From: Acidobacteriota bacterium
Lineage (GTDB): Bacteria; Acidobacteriota; Thermoanaerobaculia; Gp7-AA8; JAHWKK01
Assembly: GCA_019347945.1 (NCBI GenBank)
Contig: JAHWKK010000022.1
Coordinates: 1-64,000 of the forward strand
Direction of reading: 5' to 3'
Length of the DNA: 64,000 bases
The notes under the pieces are model-generated. The model saw nothing but the letters and a program-made list of their open reading frames with translations. It did not search any database and was not told the DNA's origin. Numbering within the stretch: position 1 is the first letter of the stretch; each line of letters opens with the position of its first letter. Both the position numbers and the translations under genes were made by a program. This document shows positions 35,635-44,828 of this stretch, in pieces.

Positions 35635-37670
35635 TTCGGGTGGCACGACCCGCCCTGGGTTGTGCCCTGCTGATCTCTCTCGGACTTCCCGCGTCCGCAC
35701 AGTTTTCCGAGCCTGTCGATGGCGCGATCTATTTCAGCCTGGGAACCAATGCCATCGACGCGCCTCTTTTCGGAGTCGATGCGACGTATGCCTACAACAT
35801 CTATCTTCGACAGCGATTCGCGAGCGGTGAGCAGCTGTCGCTGTTCGGCTCGGGAGGGTTCCCGTCGAGCCGTCAATTTCTGACGCTCGAAGCGTCGGAT
35901 CTCCGATTCCGGGAGGGGATCGCCACGGTCCGGGGAGGCGACATCGGTCTCAAGCCGCTCCGACCGGCCCGTTTCTCAGGGATCGCGGGTGAAAGTACGT
36001 TGCCGCTACTGGGTCTCGGGGCGGAATGGGTGAAAAGCGATCGCCAGCTGCAGCTATTCACCGGCGTCAACCGGTTCGCCATCAGACTCCCCGACTCCTC
36101 GGAGATCGGGCGATCGTATGTCGCGGATCTCCGCTGGCTGGAGCGATTCGCGAGGACTCACCTCGGTGCCGGAGTGACGTTGATCGCTGACCCTCACTAT
36201 CTCGGGGACCGGACCGAGCGAAGTGTGGATGCGGTCGTCAGCGGACGATACATCCGCGAGCTCCGGCCATATGTGCACGCGTTCTCCGAAGCCTCGGTGT
36301 CGCTCTCCGGCTCGGGGGCGGCCCGGGCGGGTCTCGCCGGGGACTTCCGGAACGGCGACATTTCCACCTCGGTCTATGCATTCGGAGACGACATGCCGTT
36401 TCTCTATCCTCTGTTCCGTCCGGGAGAGATCGGCGCCGAAGCGGGAGGTTCCTATCGTTTCAGCGAGTTCGGTTCCATCGGTGGAAACGTGAACTACCTT
36501 CAGGATGATCCGCTGGCCCGAGGCTCTGCGTTCATCGCTTCTGCCCAGCTCGGTTACAGCTTCGGCTACGATCGTCCTTTCCTGACCTTGAGCGCGTCGC
36601 ACAACGAGCTCGTCTACGACAATTTCGAAGAAGAGTCGGAGGCGAGATTCGGCGATCGGTTCGCACTCGGGATCTCGCGGTCGACTCTCACGCGTCGCTA
36701 CAACCTTCGACTGGAGCACGCCGAGGACACGCTGGTCACCCGGACTCAACTGTATGGCGGGTTCGGGAGGGAGGTCGGGCGGGAAGGATTCGTCGACTCC
36801 TACGTCGTCCTCCAGGCGGCCGACGAAGAGCTCGGAGCGTTGGCGGAAGTCACCGTCCAGAATCGAATTCGTCGCAACATCTGGTACGTCGCGGGAGTCG
36901 GTGGAGCCTGGCAGCGTACCGATGTCGAGCGCGCGGAAGGGTTCGTCACGGCAGGTCTGTCGTGGAGAAGTCCCCGTAACGGATGGATCGGTCGAGTCGA
37001 TCTGCTCGCCCCGTTCGGGGTCGGTATGCCCCGGGCGAACCGCGTGAGTCGGAGCATTCGGGCACAGGTTGGCCTTCGCTACGACTGGGACGAAGTCTCC
37101 GAGCTTCGGAGGGTTTTCAGCGGGGTGTTCTTCAGAAACGACTTCGGACGAATCGAGGGGCGCGTGATCTCGGGCGGTGAGCCGGTGGCCGATGCGGTCA
37201 TTCTGGTCGGAGGGATCCCGATGGCGTCGAGCGGGAGTGACGGACGATTCTCCGCCTCGGGAGTTCCCGTAGGACAGGTGAGAGTCGAGGTCGATCCGTT
37301 CTCGGTGGATCCGAGCCTGGTTCAGAGAGCGGGTGCCGTCATCGTCAATGTTCTGCCGCGTGAGACCACCACAATCGAGATCGAGCTCGCGCGATCCGTC
37401 GCATTTTTCGGATCACTCGTCAGGTGCGACGGGGAGGAGCTCATCGGAATCGGCGGCGCGACAATCGGGCTCGTCGGCGATGTCGGCATCTACGAGCTCT
37501 CGACGACGGTCGAAGGCGGCTTCGCGGCATCGGACGTGACGCCAGGGGTCTACTCGATCATCATCGATCCCGCGACGATCGGCGACATTCCGCCGGATCA
37601 GATACCCGCGATCGAGATCGATCTCACCGAAGACGTTCTCGGTTACGTCATTCGACTCGGTTGTCCGTGA
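35631..37670 (+). CDS. Usher-like outer-membrane beta-barrel protein
   Basis: A 679-residue outer-membrane protein with a GTG start overlapping the chaperone stop as GTGA. A short signal peptide (A-L-G-C-A-L-L-I-S-L-G-L-P-A-S-A-Q) precedes a large region of alternating hydrophobic strands typical of a barrel (to about 505). It is followed by two small beta domains (G-R-I-E-G-R-V-I-S-G-G-E-P-V-A-D-A-V and a second one beginning F-F-G-S-L-V-R-C) of the carboxypeptidase-regulatory type. Canonical FimD/PapC ushers have about 800 residues, an N-terminal chaperone-binding domain and a plug; these are not evident here. Its position after subunits and chaperone strongly suggests a secretion pore. A noncanonical usher is the best reading. 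Confidence 0.66.
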   Translation: MIRVARPALGCALLISLGLPASAQFSEPVDGAIYFSLGTNAIDAPLFGVDATYAYNIYLRQRFASGEQLSLFGSGGFPSSRQFLTLEASDLRFREGIATVRGGDIGLKPLRPARFSGIAGESTLPLLGLGAEWVKSDRQLQLFTGVNRFAIRLPDSSEIGRSYVADLRWLERFARTHLGAGVTLIADPHYLGDRTERSVDAVVSGRYIRELRPYVHAFSEASVSLSGSGAARAGLAGDFRNGDISTSVYAFGDDMPFLYPLFRPGEIGAEAGGSYRFSEFGSIGGNVNYLQDDPLARGSAFIASAQLGYSFGYDRPFLTLSASHNELVYDNFEEESEARFGDRFALGISRSTLTRRYNLRLEHAEDTLVTRTQLYGGFGREVGREGFVDSYVVLQAADEELGALAEVTVQNRIRRNIWYVAGVGGAWQRTDVERAEGFVTAGLSWRSPRNGWIGRVDLLAPFGVGMPRANRVSRSIRAQVGLRYDWDEVSELRRVFSGVFFRNDFGRIEGRVISGGEPVADAVILVGGIPMASSGSDGRFSASGVPVGQVRVEVDPFSVDPSLVQRAGAVIVNVLPRETTTIEIELARSVAFFGSLVRCDGEELIGIGGATIGLVGDVGIYELSTTVEGGFAASDVTPGVYSIIIDPATIGDIPPDQIPAIEIDLTEDVLGYVIRLGCP

Positions 37671-37673
37671 CAC

Positions 37674-39197
37674 TCACGCTGCTGGAAGCGACGCCACGAG
37701 CTCGGCTCCACCGTCCGGATGATTCTGCAGCGTGACGCGCCCGCCGTACCCTTCCACGATCGCCTTGACGATCGCGAGTCCGAGGCCGGCGTGGTAGCCG
37801 TTCGACGAATCCCGCCAGCTGAAAAAGCGATCGAATACCCTCGAAAGGTTTCCCTTGGGGATTCCGGGCCCCGAGTCCCGCACGGCGGTGCGGATCATCT
37901 GGCCATCCCGCTTGATCGAAACGGTGACCGAGCCACCGGCCGGGGTGAAGCTGAGGGCGTTCTCGAGAACATTCTCGAACACCTGAACGAGGCGTTCTTC
38001 CGATGCCCGAACTTCCAGCGGTCGCGATTCGGCGGCTTCGATCACGATCGGGACGTTTGCGCCTCTCACCCTGAACCCGTCGGCGACGCTCCGAACGACG
38101 GCCGCCACGTCGGTGGGGTGAAGAGGCTCGTTGTCGAGCCGCGCATCGATCCGGGTGATCTCGCGGAGAGAGCCGAGCAGGTTTTCCATCCGATTGATCT
38201 CGTCATTGGCCATCGAAAGAAAGCGGTCTCGTTCGTGCGGGTCGCTCGTCGACGCCATCATCTCCACAGCGTTTCGAATCGATGCGAGCGGGTTTCTGAA
38301 CTCGTGGGAGACGTCGGCGGCGAAGTGCTCACTGAAGTCCTGATGGCTTTCGAGACGAGATGTGAGACGTTCGAGCGCGCGCGACAGGTCCCCGATCTCA
38401 TCGCGCTTTTCCGATGCGGTGAACCCGCCCCGCAACCTTCCCCGTCGATCGAGGATCGCCTCGGATTCCCGCTGAAGCCGCCCGAGCGGTCTGACGATCG
38501 TCGCACCGATCCACAGGCTGAGAACGATCGCTGCGAGCAGGGAGCCGAGAAAGATCCGGAAGATTCCGAGTCGAACGGCATAGAGATCGTGGAGGATCGC
38601 GTGAGTCGTCCGCGAGACGAGCACCGCTCCTCTTCCTCCCGCGAGGTGGACCGGCCGCGCTTCGTAAAGGATCACGGAGGGAGACGATTCGGCCCGGGCG
38701 ATACGTTTGGCGCTTCCGCTCCGCCCGGCGAGCGCGTTCTCGATCTCGATGCCGTCGAGAACAGCCGCCGCCTCATACTCATCGCCTTCGAGCGAGACCG
38801 GCTCGGGCCCGCGGAACCACTGCATCGGCTTCCGAAGCAGCAGCGTACCGATTCGGTAGAGGAGATCACTTCTTATCTCCTCGTAGTGGTACGGGTAGCT
38901 CTCTTCTCCGCTCCGTGCGGAATCGGCGATCACGGTTCCATCTCCGGATACGATCCGGATGCGTTCATCATTTCGGAGCTCGAGGTTCTCGATCGTGGAA
39001 GCGGGAAGTCCGTTCCGATCGATGATCTCGGCGATCAGCCGGGCCCGTTCGTGCATCGACTGCCGCTGCGCCTCGACCAGATGCTCTTCGTAAACATCGA
39101 CGTAGAGAACACCCGCAAGAGGAAGAAAGAGAAGAAGGAGATTGAACGCGAGTATCCTGAGGCCGATTCGCGAGAAGAATCTCCGCCACCTCGTCAC
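37674..39197 (-). CDS. Dedicated-sortase-system sensor histidine kinase
   Basis: A 507-residue sensor kinase. It has a first helix at about 10-30, an extracytoplasmic sensor of about 200 residues containing N-D-E-R-I-R-I-V-S-G-D-G-T-V-I-A-D-S, and a second helix at about 235-255, then HAMP (R-P-L-G-R-L). A HisKA domain with the phospho-accepting histidine in S-H-E-F-R-N-P-L and an HATPase with D-S-G-P-G-I-P and G-L-G-L-A-I-V follow. The layout and company (class GN sortase, VIT/vWA target, response regulator) match the kinase of the proteobacterial dedicated sortase system. The start is the GTG at 39197, giving V-T-R-W-R-R-F-F. The gene follows the sortase, separated by only 5 bases. Confidence 0.9.
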   Translation of the reverse strand: MTRWRRFFSRIGLRILAFNLLLLFLPLAGVLYVDVYEEHLVEAQRQSMHERARLIAEIIDRNGLPASTIENLELRNDERIRIVSGDGTVIADSARSGEESYPYHYEEIRSDLLYRIGTLLLRKPMQWFRGPEPVSLEGDEYEAAAVLDGIEIENALAGRSGSAKRIARAESSPSVILYEARPVHLAGGRGAVLVSRTTHAILHDLYAVRLGIFRIFLGSLLAAIVLSLWIGATIVRPLGRLQRESEAILDRRGRLRGGFTASEKRDEIGDLSRALERLTSRLESHQDFSEHFAADVSHEFRNPLASIRNAVEMMASTSDPHERDRFLSMANDEINRMENLLGSLREITRIDARLDNEPLHPTDVAAVVRSVADGFRVRGANVPIVIEAAESRPLEVRASEERLVQVFENVLENALSFTPAGGSVTVSIKRDGQMIRTAVRDSGPGIPKGNLSRVFDRFFSWRDSSNGYHAGLGLAIVKAIVEGYGGRVTLQNHPDGGAELVASLPAA

Positions 39198-39202
39198 GCC
39201 CC

Positions 39203-39850
39203 TTATCTTCCCCCATTCCAGGCAGGGTCGCGAGCCGTGCGGTCTAGCGCAAGCGTTGCGGGCTTCTCCTCCACTGCCGTCACGACCCATCGTTGTGAGC
39301 CTCCCGGGCTCACCGCGTCGAAGGGATAGCAGGTCACCAGGGAGATGCGGCGGTCTCCCTGATCGCGAAGGCGGTGACCATCATGCTCATCGATGATCCG
39401 CGTCGCGGTCACTCTGTAAGGGACGACTTCGCCGTCGACGCGTTCCACCGCGATCCGCTGTCCGACCCTCAGATTCCGGAGTGCGGCGAAGTGGGTGTCG
39501 CGGTGCGCGGCGACGATCGAGTGGCCGTGGTGACCGGGAAGGGCGCTTCCCTCGAGATGGCCCGGCCCGAAAGCGAGTGCGTGACCGCTCGTTCCCGACA
39601 GAACGATCAACTCGATCCGTCCCTCGTCGAGCATCAGCTTCGCAACCGGCCAGGTGTCGGCCCAGGTCCACGGTTTCGGCGCTTGCTCGCCGGCGCGCGC
39701 CCGATGCCAGGCATGATCGAGGAGAACCTGCGCCAGCGCCGCCTTCGCGGGGATCCACCAGCCGACGGCCGTCGCGATGAGACCAGTCGTCAGAAGACAG
39801 AGCGTCAACACGCGGGACACTCGTGAGCGGATGACGGTGTGGCTCATCAT
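39203..39850 (-). CDS. Class GN sortase
   Basis: A 215-residue sortase with one N-terminal signal-anchor helix (about 12-32). The catalytic triad is visible: H116 in A-A-H-R-D-T-H, C174 in L-V-T-C-Y and R187 in S-Q-R-W. The size and the single-target neighbourhood fit the class GN (proteobacterial dedicated) sortases, which process one partner at an LPxTG-like site in the inner membrane or periplasm. The partner is encoded directly upstream and overlaps it (ATGA). ATG codons at both 39850 and 39847 are possible starts. Confidence 0.94.
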   Translation of the reverse strand: MMSHTVIRSRVSRVLTLCLLTTGLIATAVGWWIPAKAALAQVLLDHAWHRARAGEQAPKPWTWADTWPVAKLMLDEGRIELIVLSGTSGHALAFGPGHLEGSALPGHHGHSIVAAHRDTHFAALRNLRVGQRIAVERVDGEVVPYRVTATRIIDEHDGHRLRDQGDRRISLVTCYPFDAVSPGGSQRWVVTAVEEKPATLALDRTARDPAWNGGR

Positions 39851-41862
39851 TCAGCTCCCTGCCGGCGGAATCGTGCGGTCCAGACAGCAGCCGCGGAGAT
39901 CAGGAGAATCAGACCCAGAAGCCGAGCAAGCGGAGCGAGCGAACCGGTTCGAGGCAGCAACATCTTCATCCCCTCCGGCACGCGCAGCGGTATCGGAACG
40001 GCGATACAGCTCGTGGCATCGATACCCGCGGGCGTCCGGTCCACTGCCACGAGGCTCGTATGCGCCGAGACGAGATGATGTGCGATCGCAACCTCGATGA
40101 TTTCCTTCCGCGCTTCTTCGCGAGGCAGTCCGTCGAGCTCGCGATCGGAGATTTCATCGATTTTCCGTCTGGCCCAGAGGCGTGAAAGGCCACCATCCGA
40201 GACGACGTGACGATCCGGTTCTACCTGGTGCCAGAGACGCTTTCCCGCGACTCCTTTCGCTGCAATCGCAGCGTTCGGATCGAAGTGACGAATGATCGTG
40301 ACCAATGGCTCCCCGAGGTATAGATCGGGTGTGGCGCGGGGATAAATCTCCGCGGTCCGGTCCGAGACTTCGATTCCGACCCCCGTGAGAGCCGGCGAGT
40401 CGATTTTGTCGAGGAGCTCGCTCATCCGCTGTTCCACCTGATCCGCCTGAGGAATCCACGTGAAGGTTCCTCTTCCATGGCGGGCAATCGAGGTCATGAA
40501 ATGGCCGTTCGGTGCTGAGCCGATTCCGACGGTGAACAGCCGGCTTCGACCGAGCTGTGATCGGACCAGCGTGGCGAGCTCATTCTCGTTGCTGATGAGC
40601 CCGTCGGTGATGAAGATGATCTGACGAAGCTCGCCGGACACCGTCTGCACGTCGCTGAGCGCGCTCGCCAGCGCCGGAACCATATTCGTTCCCCCCTCGG
40701 CTCGTAGCGAATCGACCCACCCCTTCGCGTCGGCAATCGCTTGCGCGGTTGCACGCCTCGATTCGGAGGCCCAGAGACGGTGGTTCGTATTGAATTCGAT
40801 GATGTTGAAGCGGTCGGAGCCGCGCAGCCGTTCGAGAGCTCGGGCGAGCGCTGCTTTCGCCTGAACGATCGACTGTCCCTCCATCGATCCCGACGTGTCG
40901 AGGATGAATATCTGCTCGCGAGGCTGGACGGAGCCCGAGGCGAGATGGGATGGGGGAAACATCATCACCATCGAATACGACGGAGACCCCGATCCCGGAT
41001 CGCCCGGGCGCTCGTTGAAGACGACCGCTTTCGGCTCGCGGCCCGCCTGAACGCGCCATTCGAGGTGGAAATCACGATCTGCAGGCGTCTCCGCGAGCGT
41101 GATTCGAGCGGTCGACCCTCCCGTTCTCACGACCTCGACCGGATGCGAGATGCTCGATACGGTGTCGAGATCCGCGCCGGCATCCAGCTCGATGTCGAAG
41201 GTCACGAGAAGACCACGGAAAGACGCAGAGTGCGCCGTCGCGGGAAGCGGCGATGCGCCGGAGGCCTCGCCGGGCTCGTATCTCGGAGCGACGACCAGCG
41301 GGACTCTCATCCTGAACGTACCACTGTCGTAATGGGCGATGTCGTCATATCCGATCGTCACCTCCATGACCTCGCCGGGTCCGAGGGAGGAGACCGAAAG
41401 GGTGAAGACGTCGGGCCGTTGTTGTTCGAGCAGCGACGACTTCCTCCCCTCGGATCTCGCCTGCTCGAAGATCTCCCGCGCCTGCTGCCGTTCATGAATC
41501 TCTCCCTCGATCGTTCTGTGGCCGATCCGCATCACCAGTCGGTCGACGGCAGAGCTCTCCGGCAGCGGGAAGACGTAGACTCCGTTGACGCAGTTCTCCG
41601 TGGAATTACGAAACTTCTGAGTGATCGATGTACGGATCAGCATCCCGGTCACTCGAACCTCGGCGTGGCTCGAGAGGATGGGCGCCTCGACGTACCGACC
41701 CGGGACGATGGTTTCGAGCAGCAGCCCGCCGTGCTCGAGCTCGCCCAGTGTGACCGTCTCTTCCAGAGTGCGTTCGTCGCAGTTCTCCCCGGGACAGTCC
41801 TCTCCGAGCGCGGGGGAGCTCAGAGCGAGTACGGCGGTGGCGATCGTGATGAGTTTTTTCAT
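39847..41862 (-). CDS. VIT/vWA sortase target protein with LPRTG signal
   Basis: A 671-residue secreted protein and the dedicated substrate of the adjacent sortase. A signal peptide (M-K-K-L-I-T-I-A-T-A-V-L-A-L) precedes the VIT domain (about 55-210), with R-T-I-E-G-E-I-H-E-R-Q-Q-A-R-E-I-F-E. It is followed by a von Willebrand A domain with the intact D-T-S-G-S MIDAS motif, then a C-terminal L-P-R-T-G at 636-640, a membrane helix and the basic tail R-F-R-R. This is the full sorting signal. Such proteins are thought to be cleaved after the threonine, but their role is poorly known. The cysteine-rich N-terminus of the mature part (C-P-G-E-N-C) is notable. Confidence 0.94.
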   Translation of the reverse strand: MKKLITIATAVLALSSPALGEDCPGENCDERTLEETVTLGELEHGGLLLETIVPGRYVEAPILSSHAEVRVTGMLIRTSITQKFRNSTENCVNGVYVFPLPESSAVDRLVMRIGHRTIEGEIHERQQAREIFEQARSEGRKSSLLEQQRPDVFTLSVSSLGPGEVMEVTIGYDDIAHYDSGTFRMRVPLVVAPRYEPGEASGASPLPATAHSASFRGLLVTFDIELDAGADLDTVSSISHPVEVVRTGGSTARITLAETPADRDFHLEWRVQAGREPKAVVFNERPGDPGSGSPSYSMVMMFPPSHLASGSVQPREQIFILDTSGSMEGQSIVQAKAALARALERLRGSDRFNIIEFNTNHRLWASESRRATAQAIADAKGWVDSLRAEGGTNMVPALASALSDVQTVSGELRQIIFITDGLISNENELATLVRSQLGRSRLFTVGIGSAPNGHFMTSIARHGRGTFTWIPQADQVEQRMSELLDKIDSPALTGVGIEVSDRTAEIYPRATPDLYLGEPLVTIIRHFDPNAAIAAKGVAGKRLWHQVEPDRHVVSDGGLSRLWARRKIDEISDRELDGLPREEARKEIIEVAIAHHLVSAHTSLVAVDRTPAGIDATSCIAVPIPLRVPEGMKMLLPRTGSLAPLARLLGLILLISAAAVWTARFRRQGAE

Positions 41863-41999
41863 GGTTGCTCTCCTCTCCTTTCAATAGAAGGTCGAAACGC
41901 GCAGCGGGAATGAAGGGCCGGTGGCGAAGTCGCGAAAAGTTCGTGGCGAAAATGAGGCGAGCGCGAATCACTCGCTGGTTCGCCGATACAATTGTGGCG

Positions 42000-42707
42000 A
42001 TGGAGAGCGGCAATGTGATTGCGGTCGTCGACGACGAGGAGAACATTCGCGAGACGATCGGATGGGCTCTGGAGAGAGAGGGCTTCCGGACTCTGAGGTT
42101 TCGAGACGGACAGGAAGCGTGGGAAGCGCTGGAGCGCGAGCTTCCCGATCTGGCAATTCTCGACATCCTGATGCCTCGCATGGATGGGCTCGATCTCTGC
42201 CGCCGGTTGCGCGGCGTCTCTCCGGAACTTCCGATCATCTTCCTCACATCGAAGGACGACGAGATCGATCGCGTCGTCGGTCTCGAGCTGGGAGCGGACG
42301 ACTATCTCGGCAAACCGTTCTCGATGCGCGAGCTGATCGCGCGGATCAGGGTGCTCTTTCGCCGCGTCGCCCTCTCGAAGGCGCCCGATGACTCCGAGGA
42401 GGAACGGCTCGAGATCGGCGATCTGATCCTCGATCTCCGGAGGTACGAAGTGACATGGAAGGATGAGCCGGTCCAACTGACGGTGACCGAGTTCATGCTT
42501 CTTCACGCGCTCGCACGGCACCCGGGGTTCGTCAAGACGCGGGAACAACTCACTCGCGAGGCGTATCGGTTCGACAACTACGTGAGTGAACGAACCATCG
42601 ACAGCCACATTAAACGTCTCAGGAGAAAAATGGAGCAGACTGATCCGAAGTTCGACCGGATCGTGACCGTTTACGGTGTCGGTTACAAGTACCGCGAGGG
42701 CGAATGA
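42000..42707 (+). CDS. OmpR/PhoB-type response regulator of the sortase system
   Basis: A 235-residue response regulator: an N-terminal receiver with D11/D12, the phosphorylated D55 in A-I-L-D-I-L-M-P, T83 and K105, then a winged-helix DNA-binding domain with L-T-x-x-E-F-x-L-L and T-R-E-Q-L-T-R-E. It faces away from the sortase target gene, so the 137-base gap between the two (41863-41999) should contain divergent promoters and its binding sites. The ATG at 42000 starts M-E-S-G-N-V. The cognate kinase is at 37.7-39.2 kb, on the other side of the target and sortase genes. Confidence 0.93.
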   Translation: MESGNVIAVVDDEENIRETIGWALEREGFRTLRFRDGQEAWEALERELPDLAILDILMPRMDGLDLCRRLRGVSPELPIIFLTSKDDEIDRVVGLELGADDYLGKPFSMRELIARIRVLFRRVALSKAPDDSEEERLEIGDLILDLRRYEVTWKDEPVQLTVTEFMLLHALARHPGFVKTREQLTREAYRFDNYVSERTIDSHIKRLRRKMEQTDPKFDRIVTVYGVGYKYREGE

Positions 42708-43435
42708 CGACGACCCGGCTTCGCTATCTCGATGAGATGAACGTGCTGACGGGATCCTCGAGGGTCGAGAGGGTCGGCGAGGATCACACGTGGATCGAGC
42801 TCGAGAGCTCGCACTTCCATCCGCAGGGTGGCGGTCAGCCGGCCGACCACGGCATGATCGGAAGCTTTCCCGGTCCGCGTTTCTCGGTCGACGATGTTCG
42901 GATCGTGGACGGAGTGACTCGGCATTACGGGAGCTGGGCGACGGAAGATCGCTTCGGTCCGGGCGCCGTCGTCGACTATCAGATCGACGCTGAGCGCCGC
43001 CGTCTCCTTACCCGCGTCCATTCGGCAGGGCACATCATCGACATGGCGGTTCGCGAGCTCGAGCTCGGTTGGAGACCGGGGAAGGGTTACCATTTTCCCG
43101 ATGGTCCCTACGTGGAGTACGAGGGGGCGCTCTCGGGCGAGAGGGAGGAGATTGCCCGAGCGATCGAGGCATCTGCCGCGTCGATCGTCGGCCGCGCCGC
43201 TCCGACCACCGTTCGAACCGTCCGCGGCGAGGAACTTGAAAGCGTCGTCGGGGAGGTCCCCGTGGGCGCTCCGACCGAAGGTCCTGTCCGGGTCGTGATG
43301 TACGGTGAGCTCGGTGTCCCCTGCGGAGGGACGCACGTGCCGAGTCTCGATCAGGCTGGAAACATCATTGTGCGGAAGATCAAGGCGAAGAAAGGTTTGA
43401 TCCGGGTTTCCTACGATGTCGAACGCGAATCCTGA
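42704..43435 (+). CDS. AlaX-type alanyl-tRNA editing protein
   Basis: A 243-residue free-standing editing domain related to the alanyl-tRNA synthetase editing module, which removes wrongly attached serine or glycine from tRNA-Ala. The zinc-binding motifs are intact: H106-x-x-x-H110 (H-S-A-G-H) and C207-G-G-T-H211. An N-terminal F-H-P-Q-G-G-G-Q-P-A-D-H-G matches the AlaX conserved region. The ATG overlaps the response-regulator stop (ATGA), so it is translated from the same message, an unexpected coupling between sortase signalling and translation fidelity. Length is that of AlaX-M/L members. Confidence 0.93.
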   Translation: MTTTRLRYLDEMNVLTGSSRVERVGEDHTWIELESSHFHPQGGGQPADHGMIGSFPGPRFSVDDVRIVDGVTRHYGSWATEDRFGPGAVVDYQIDAERRRLLTRVHSAGHIIDMAVRELELGWRPGKGYHFPDGPYVEYEGALSGEREEIARAIEASAASIVGRAAPTTVRTVRGEELESVVGEVPVGAPTEGPVRVVMYGELGVPCGGTHVPSLDQAGNIIVRKIKAKKGLIRVSYDVERES

Positions 43436-43510
43436 GTTTCGGTCACGCGACGGCCATCCGTCCTCGAGCGCTTCTCCGGTTCCACGTCAGAACTGCGAGG
43501 GCGGCGTCGA

Positions 43511-44080
43511 GTGAGAGCCGAGCCGTTGGAGGAGTATTACAGGACTCTCGAGATCGAAAGGGGAGCTTCGGCCGAAGAGATCCGTGAGGCCTGGAAGGAA
43601 CTGAGCCGCGTATGGCATCCCGACCGGTTTCAGAATGATCCAACGCTTCGCGCAAAGGCAGAGGAGCGCCTCAAGCGGATCAACGAGGCATACCAGGTCC
43701 TGTCGAGGCATTCGGGGCCCCGGACCCGGCCGGCGAGCGAGAGATCTCACGATGCAGGTGCACCTTCGACCGCCTGGGGAGTCCGTGATCAGAACGAGGT
43801 TCGCCATGCACGAGATCTCGCGCAGCTCCGCGACTGGATCCGTGCGGGCTACCTCGATCCGGGGGACGAGGTGAGCCCGCCCGGCTCGGAAGAGTGGGTT
43901 CCGATCACGACGGTTCCGGATCTGGCCACTGCGCTTCGGATCGCCCGGATCGTGAGAATCGGACGCTGGGTCGTCCTGACCCTTTTTCTCGTTGCACTGG
44001 CGACTCGGCGGCCGCAGCTGATCCTCGCAGGACTCGGCCTCGTGGTCCTGCTCGGATTGCTGAGGCGCCGTTACCTCTGA
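43511..44080 (+). CDS. J-domain membrane protein with GYF-like middle domain
   Basis: A 189-residue protein with a J-domain at about 8-66 carrying the H36-P37-D38 tripeptide that stimulates DnaK ATPase activity. A variable linker (66-90) follows, then a small domain at about 95-135 (L-A-Q-L-R-D-W-I-R-A-G-Y-L-D-P-G-D-E-V, W-V-P-I) resembling a GYF_2/DUF4339-like module. Two C-terminal hydrophobic helices (about 145-185) end in R-R-R. It probably tethers DnaK to a membrane or a specific client. The start GTG at 43511 is uncertain. The DnaJ zinc and client-binding domains are absent. Confidence 0.82.
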   Translation: MRAEPLEEYYRTLEIERGASAEEIREAWKELSRVWHPDRFQNDPTLRAKAEERLKRINEAYQVLSRHSGPRTRPASERSHDAGAPSTAWGVRDQNEVRHARDLAQLRDWIRAGYLDPGDEVSPPGSEEWVPITTVPDLATALRIARIVRIGRWVVLTLFLVALATRRPQLILAGLGLVVLLGLLRRRYL

Positions 44081-44094
44081 TGTAGACTCGAGCT

Positions 44095-44568
44095 GTGGCG
44101 GTCCTGATCGATCCCGTGCGCAAATCCGTCGAGGTCCCCCTCGAACCGAGGAGCGCTTTCGAGCTCTTCACGGCGCATCTCAGCCGTTGGTGGCCTCTCG
44201 AGCGACACTCGATCTCCGGGGAACGGGCCGAGACCTGCGTCTTCGAGCTCGTCGCGGGTGGAGACGTATTCGAGCTCGCCGAGAACAGTGTGCGGATCAA
44301 GTGGGGACGCGTCGATGAATTCGAGCCTCCGCGCCGGTTTCTGCTCTCCTGGCATCCGGGCCGGCCCCCCGAAACGGCACAGGAGATCGAAGTGACCTTT
44401 TCGGAGTCGGGCGAGATGACGCTGGTCGACCTGAGCCATCGAGGGTGGGAGGCAGCGGGCGAAGAGGCGGACGTTCTGAGGGAGTCCTACGAGACGGGGT
44501 GGGATCACGTGCTCGATCGATACGTCGAGCTCGCGCGTGCCCGCGCCCGGAATCAGAGCGTCGTCTGA
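44095..44568 (+). CDS. SRPBCC/AHSA1-like protein
   Basis: A 157-residue protein with the AHSA1/START-like fold of the SRPBCC superfamily: V-R-K-S-V-E-V-P, a F-E-L-F-T and W-W-P-L-E segment, then [21 protein letters not shown] and L-V-D-L-S-H-R-G-W near the end. It probably binds a small hydrophobic ligand or protein; the function is not known. The GTG start at 44095 lies 14 bases after the J-domain gene, without an obvious ribosome site. Its 3' end overlaps by 16 bases the convergent small membrane protein gene. Confidence 0.85.
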   Translation: MAVLIDPVRKSVEVPLEPRSAFELFTAHLSRWWPLERHSISGERAETCVFELVAGGDVFELAENSVRIKWGRVDEFEPPRRFLLSWHPGRPPETAQEIEVTFSESGEMTLVDLSHRGWEAAGEEADVLRESYETGWDHVLDRYVELARARARNQSVV

Positions 44569-44828
44569 ACCGCGGCGGGCGGACTGCCGCCTCCCCGGCG
44601 CATCAGTCTGGCGATCCCGACGATGCTGACGAGTGTCCAGGCAGCTTCCAGCAGGATGAATCCGACCTGATTCTCGACCACGGCGACCACCAGCAATGCG
44701 GCTCCTCCGAAGAGATTGAGCACCTGGTAGGTCCAGCTCTGACTCCGCACCTTGCCTGTCTGTAGAAATGCGAATGCGGCGAGGATGCAGACCGCTCCTG
44801 CGATCGACAGGATTTGTATCGGATTCAT
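44553..44828 (-). CDS. Small membrane protein, CBU_0592-like
   Basis: A 91-residue protein with three hydrophobic segments ([28 protein letters not shown], and [17 protein letters not shown]). It resembles the CBU_0592-type family of unknown function. The ATG at 44828 is preceded by AAGGAG and overlaps the stop of the adenosine deaminase gene by four bases (ATGA). Thus it is the third gene of an operon with the RDD protein and adenosine deaminase. Confidence 0.8.
   Translation of the reverse strand: MNPIQILSIAGAVCILAAFAFLQTGKVRSQSWTYQVLNLFGGAALLVVAVVENQVGFILLEAAWTLVSIVGIARLMRRGGGSPPAAVQTTL

Noticed and set aside
39847-41862. Inter-alpha-trypsin-inhibitor-like protein unrelated to the sortase
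   Set aside because: The VIT/vWA architecture alone would allow this, but the L-P-R-T-G, membrane helix and basic tail with an overlapping sortase gene establish it as the sortase target.
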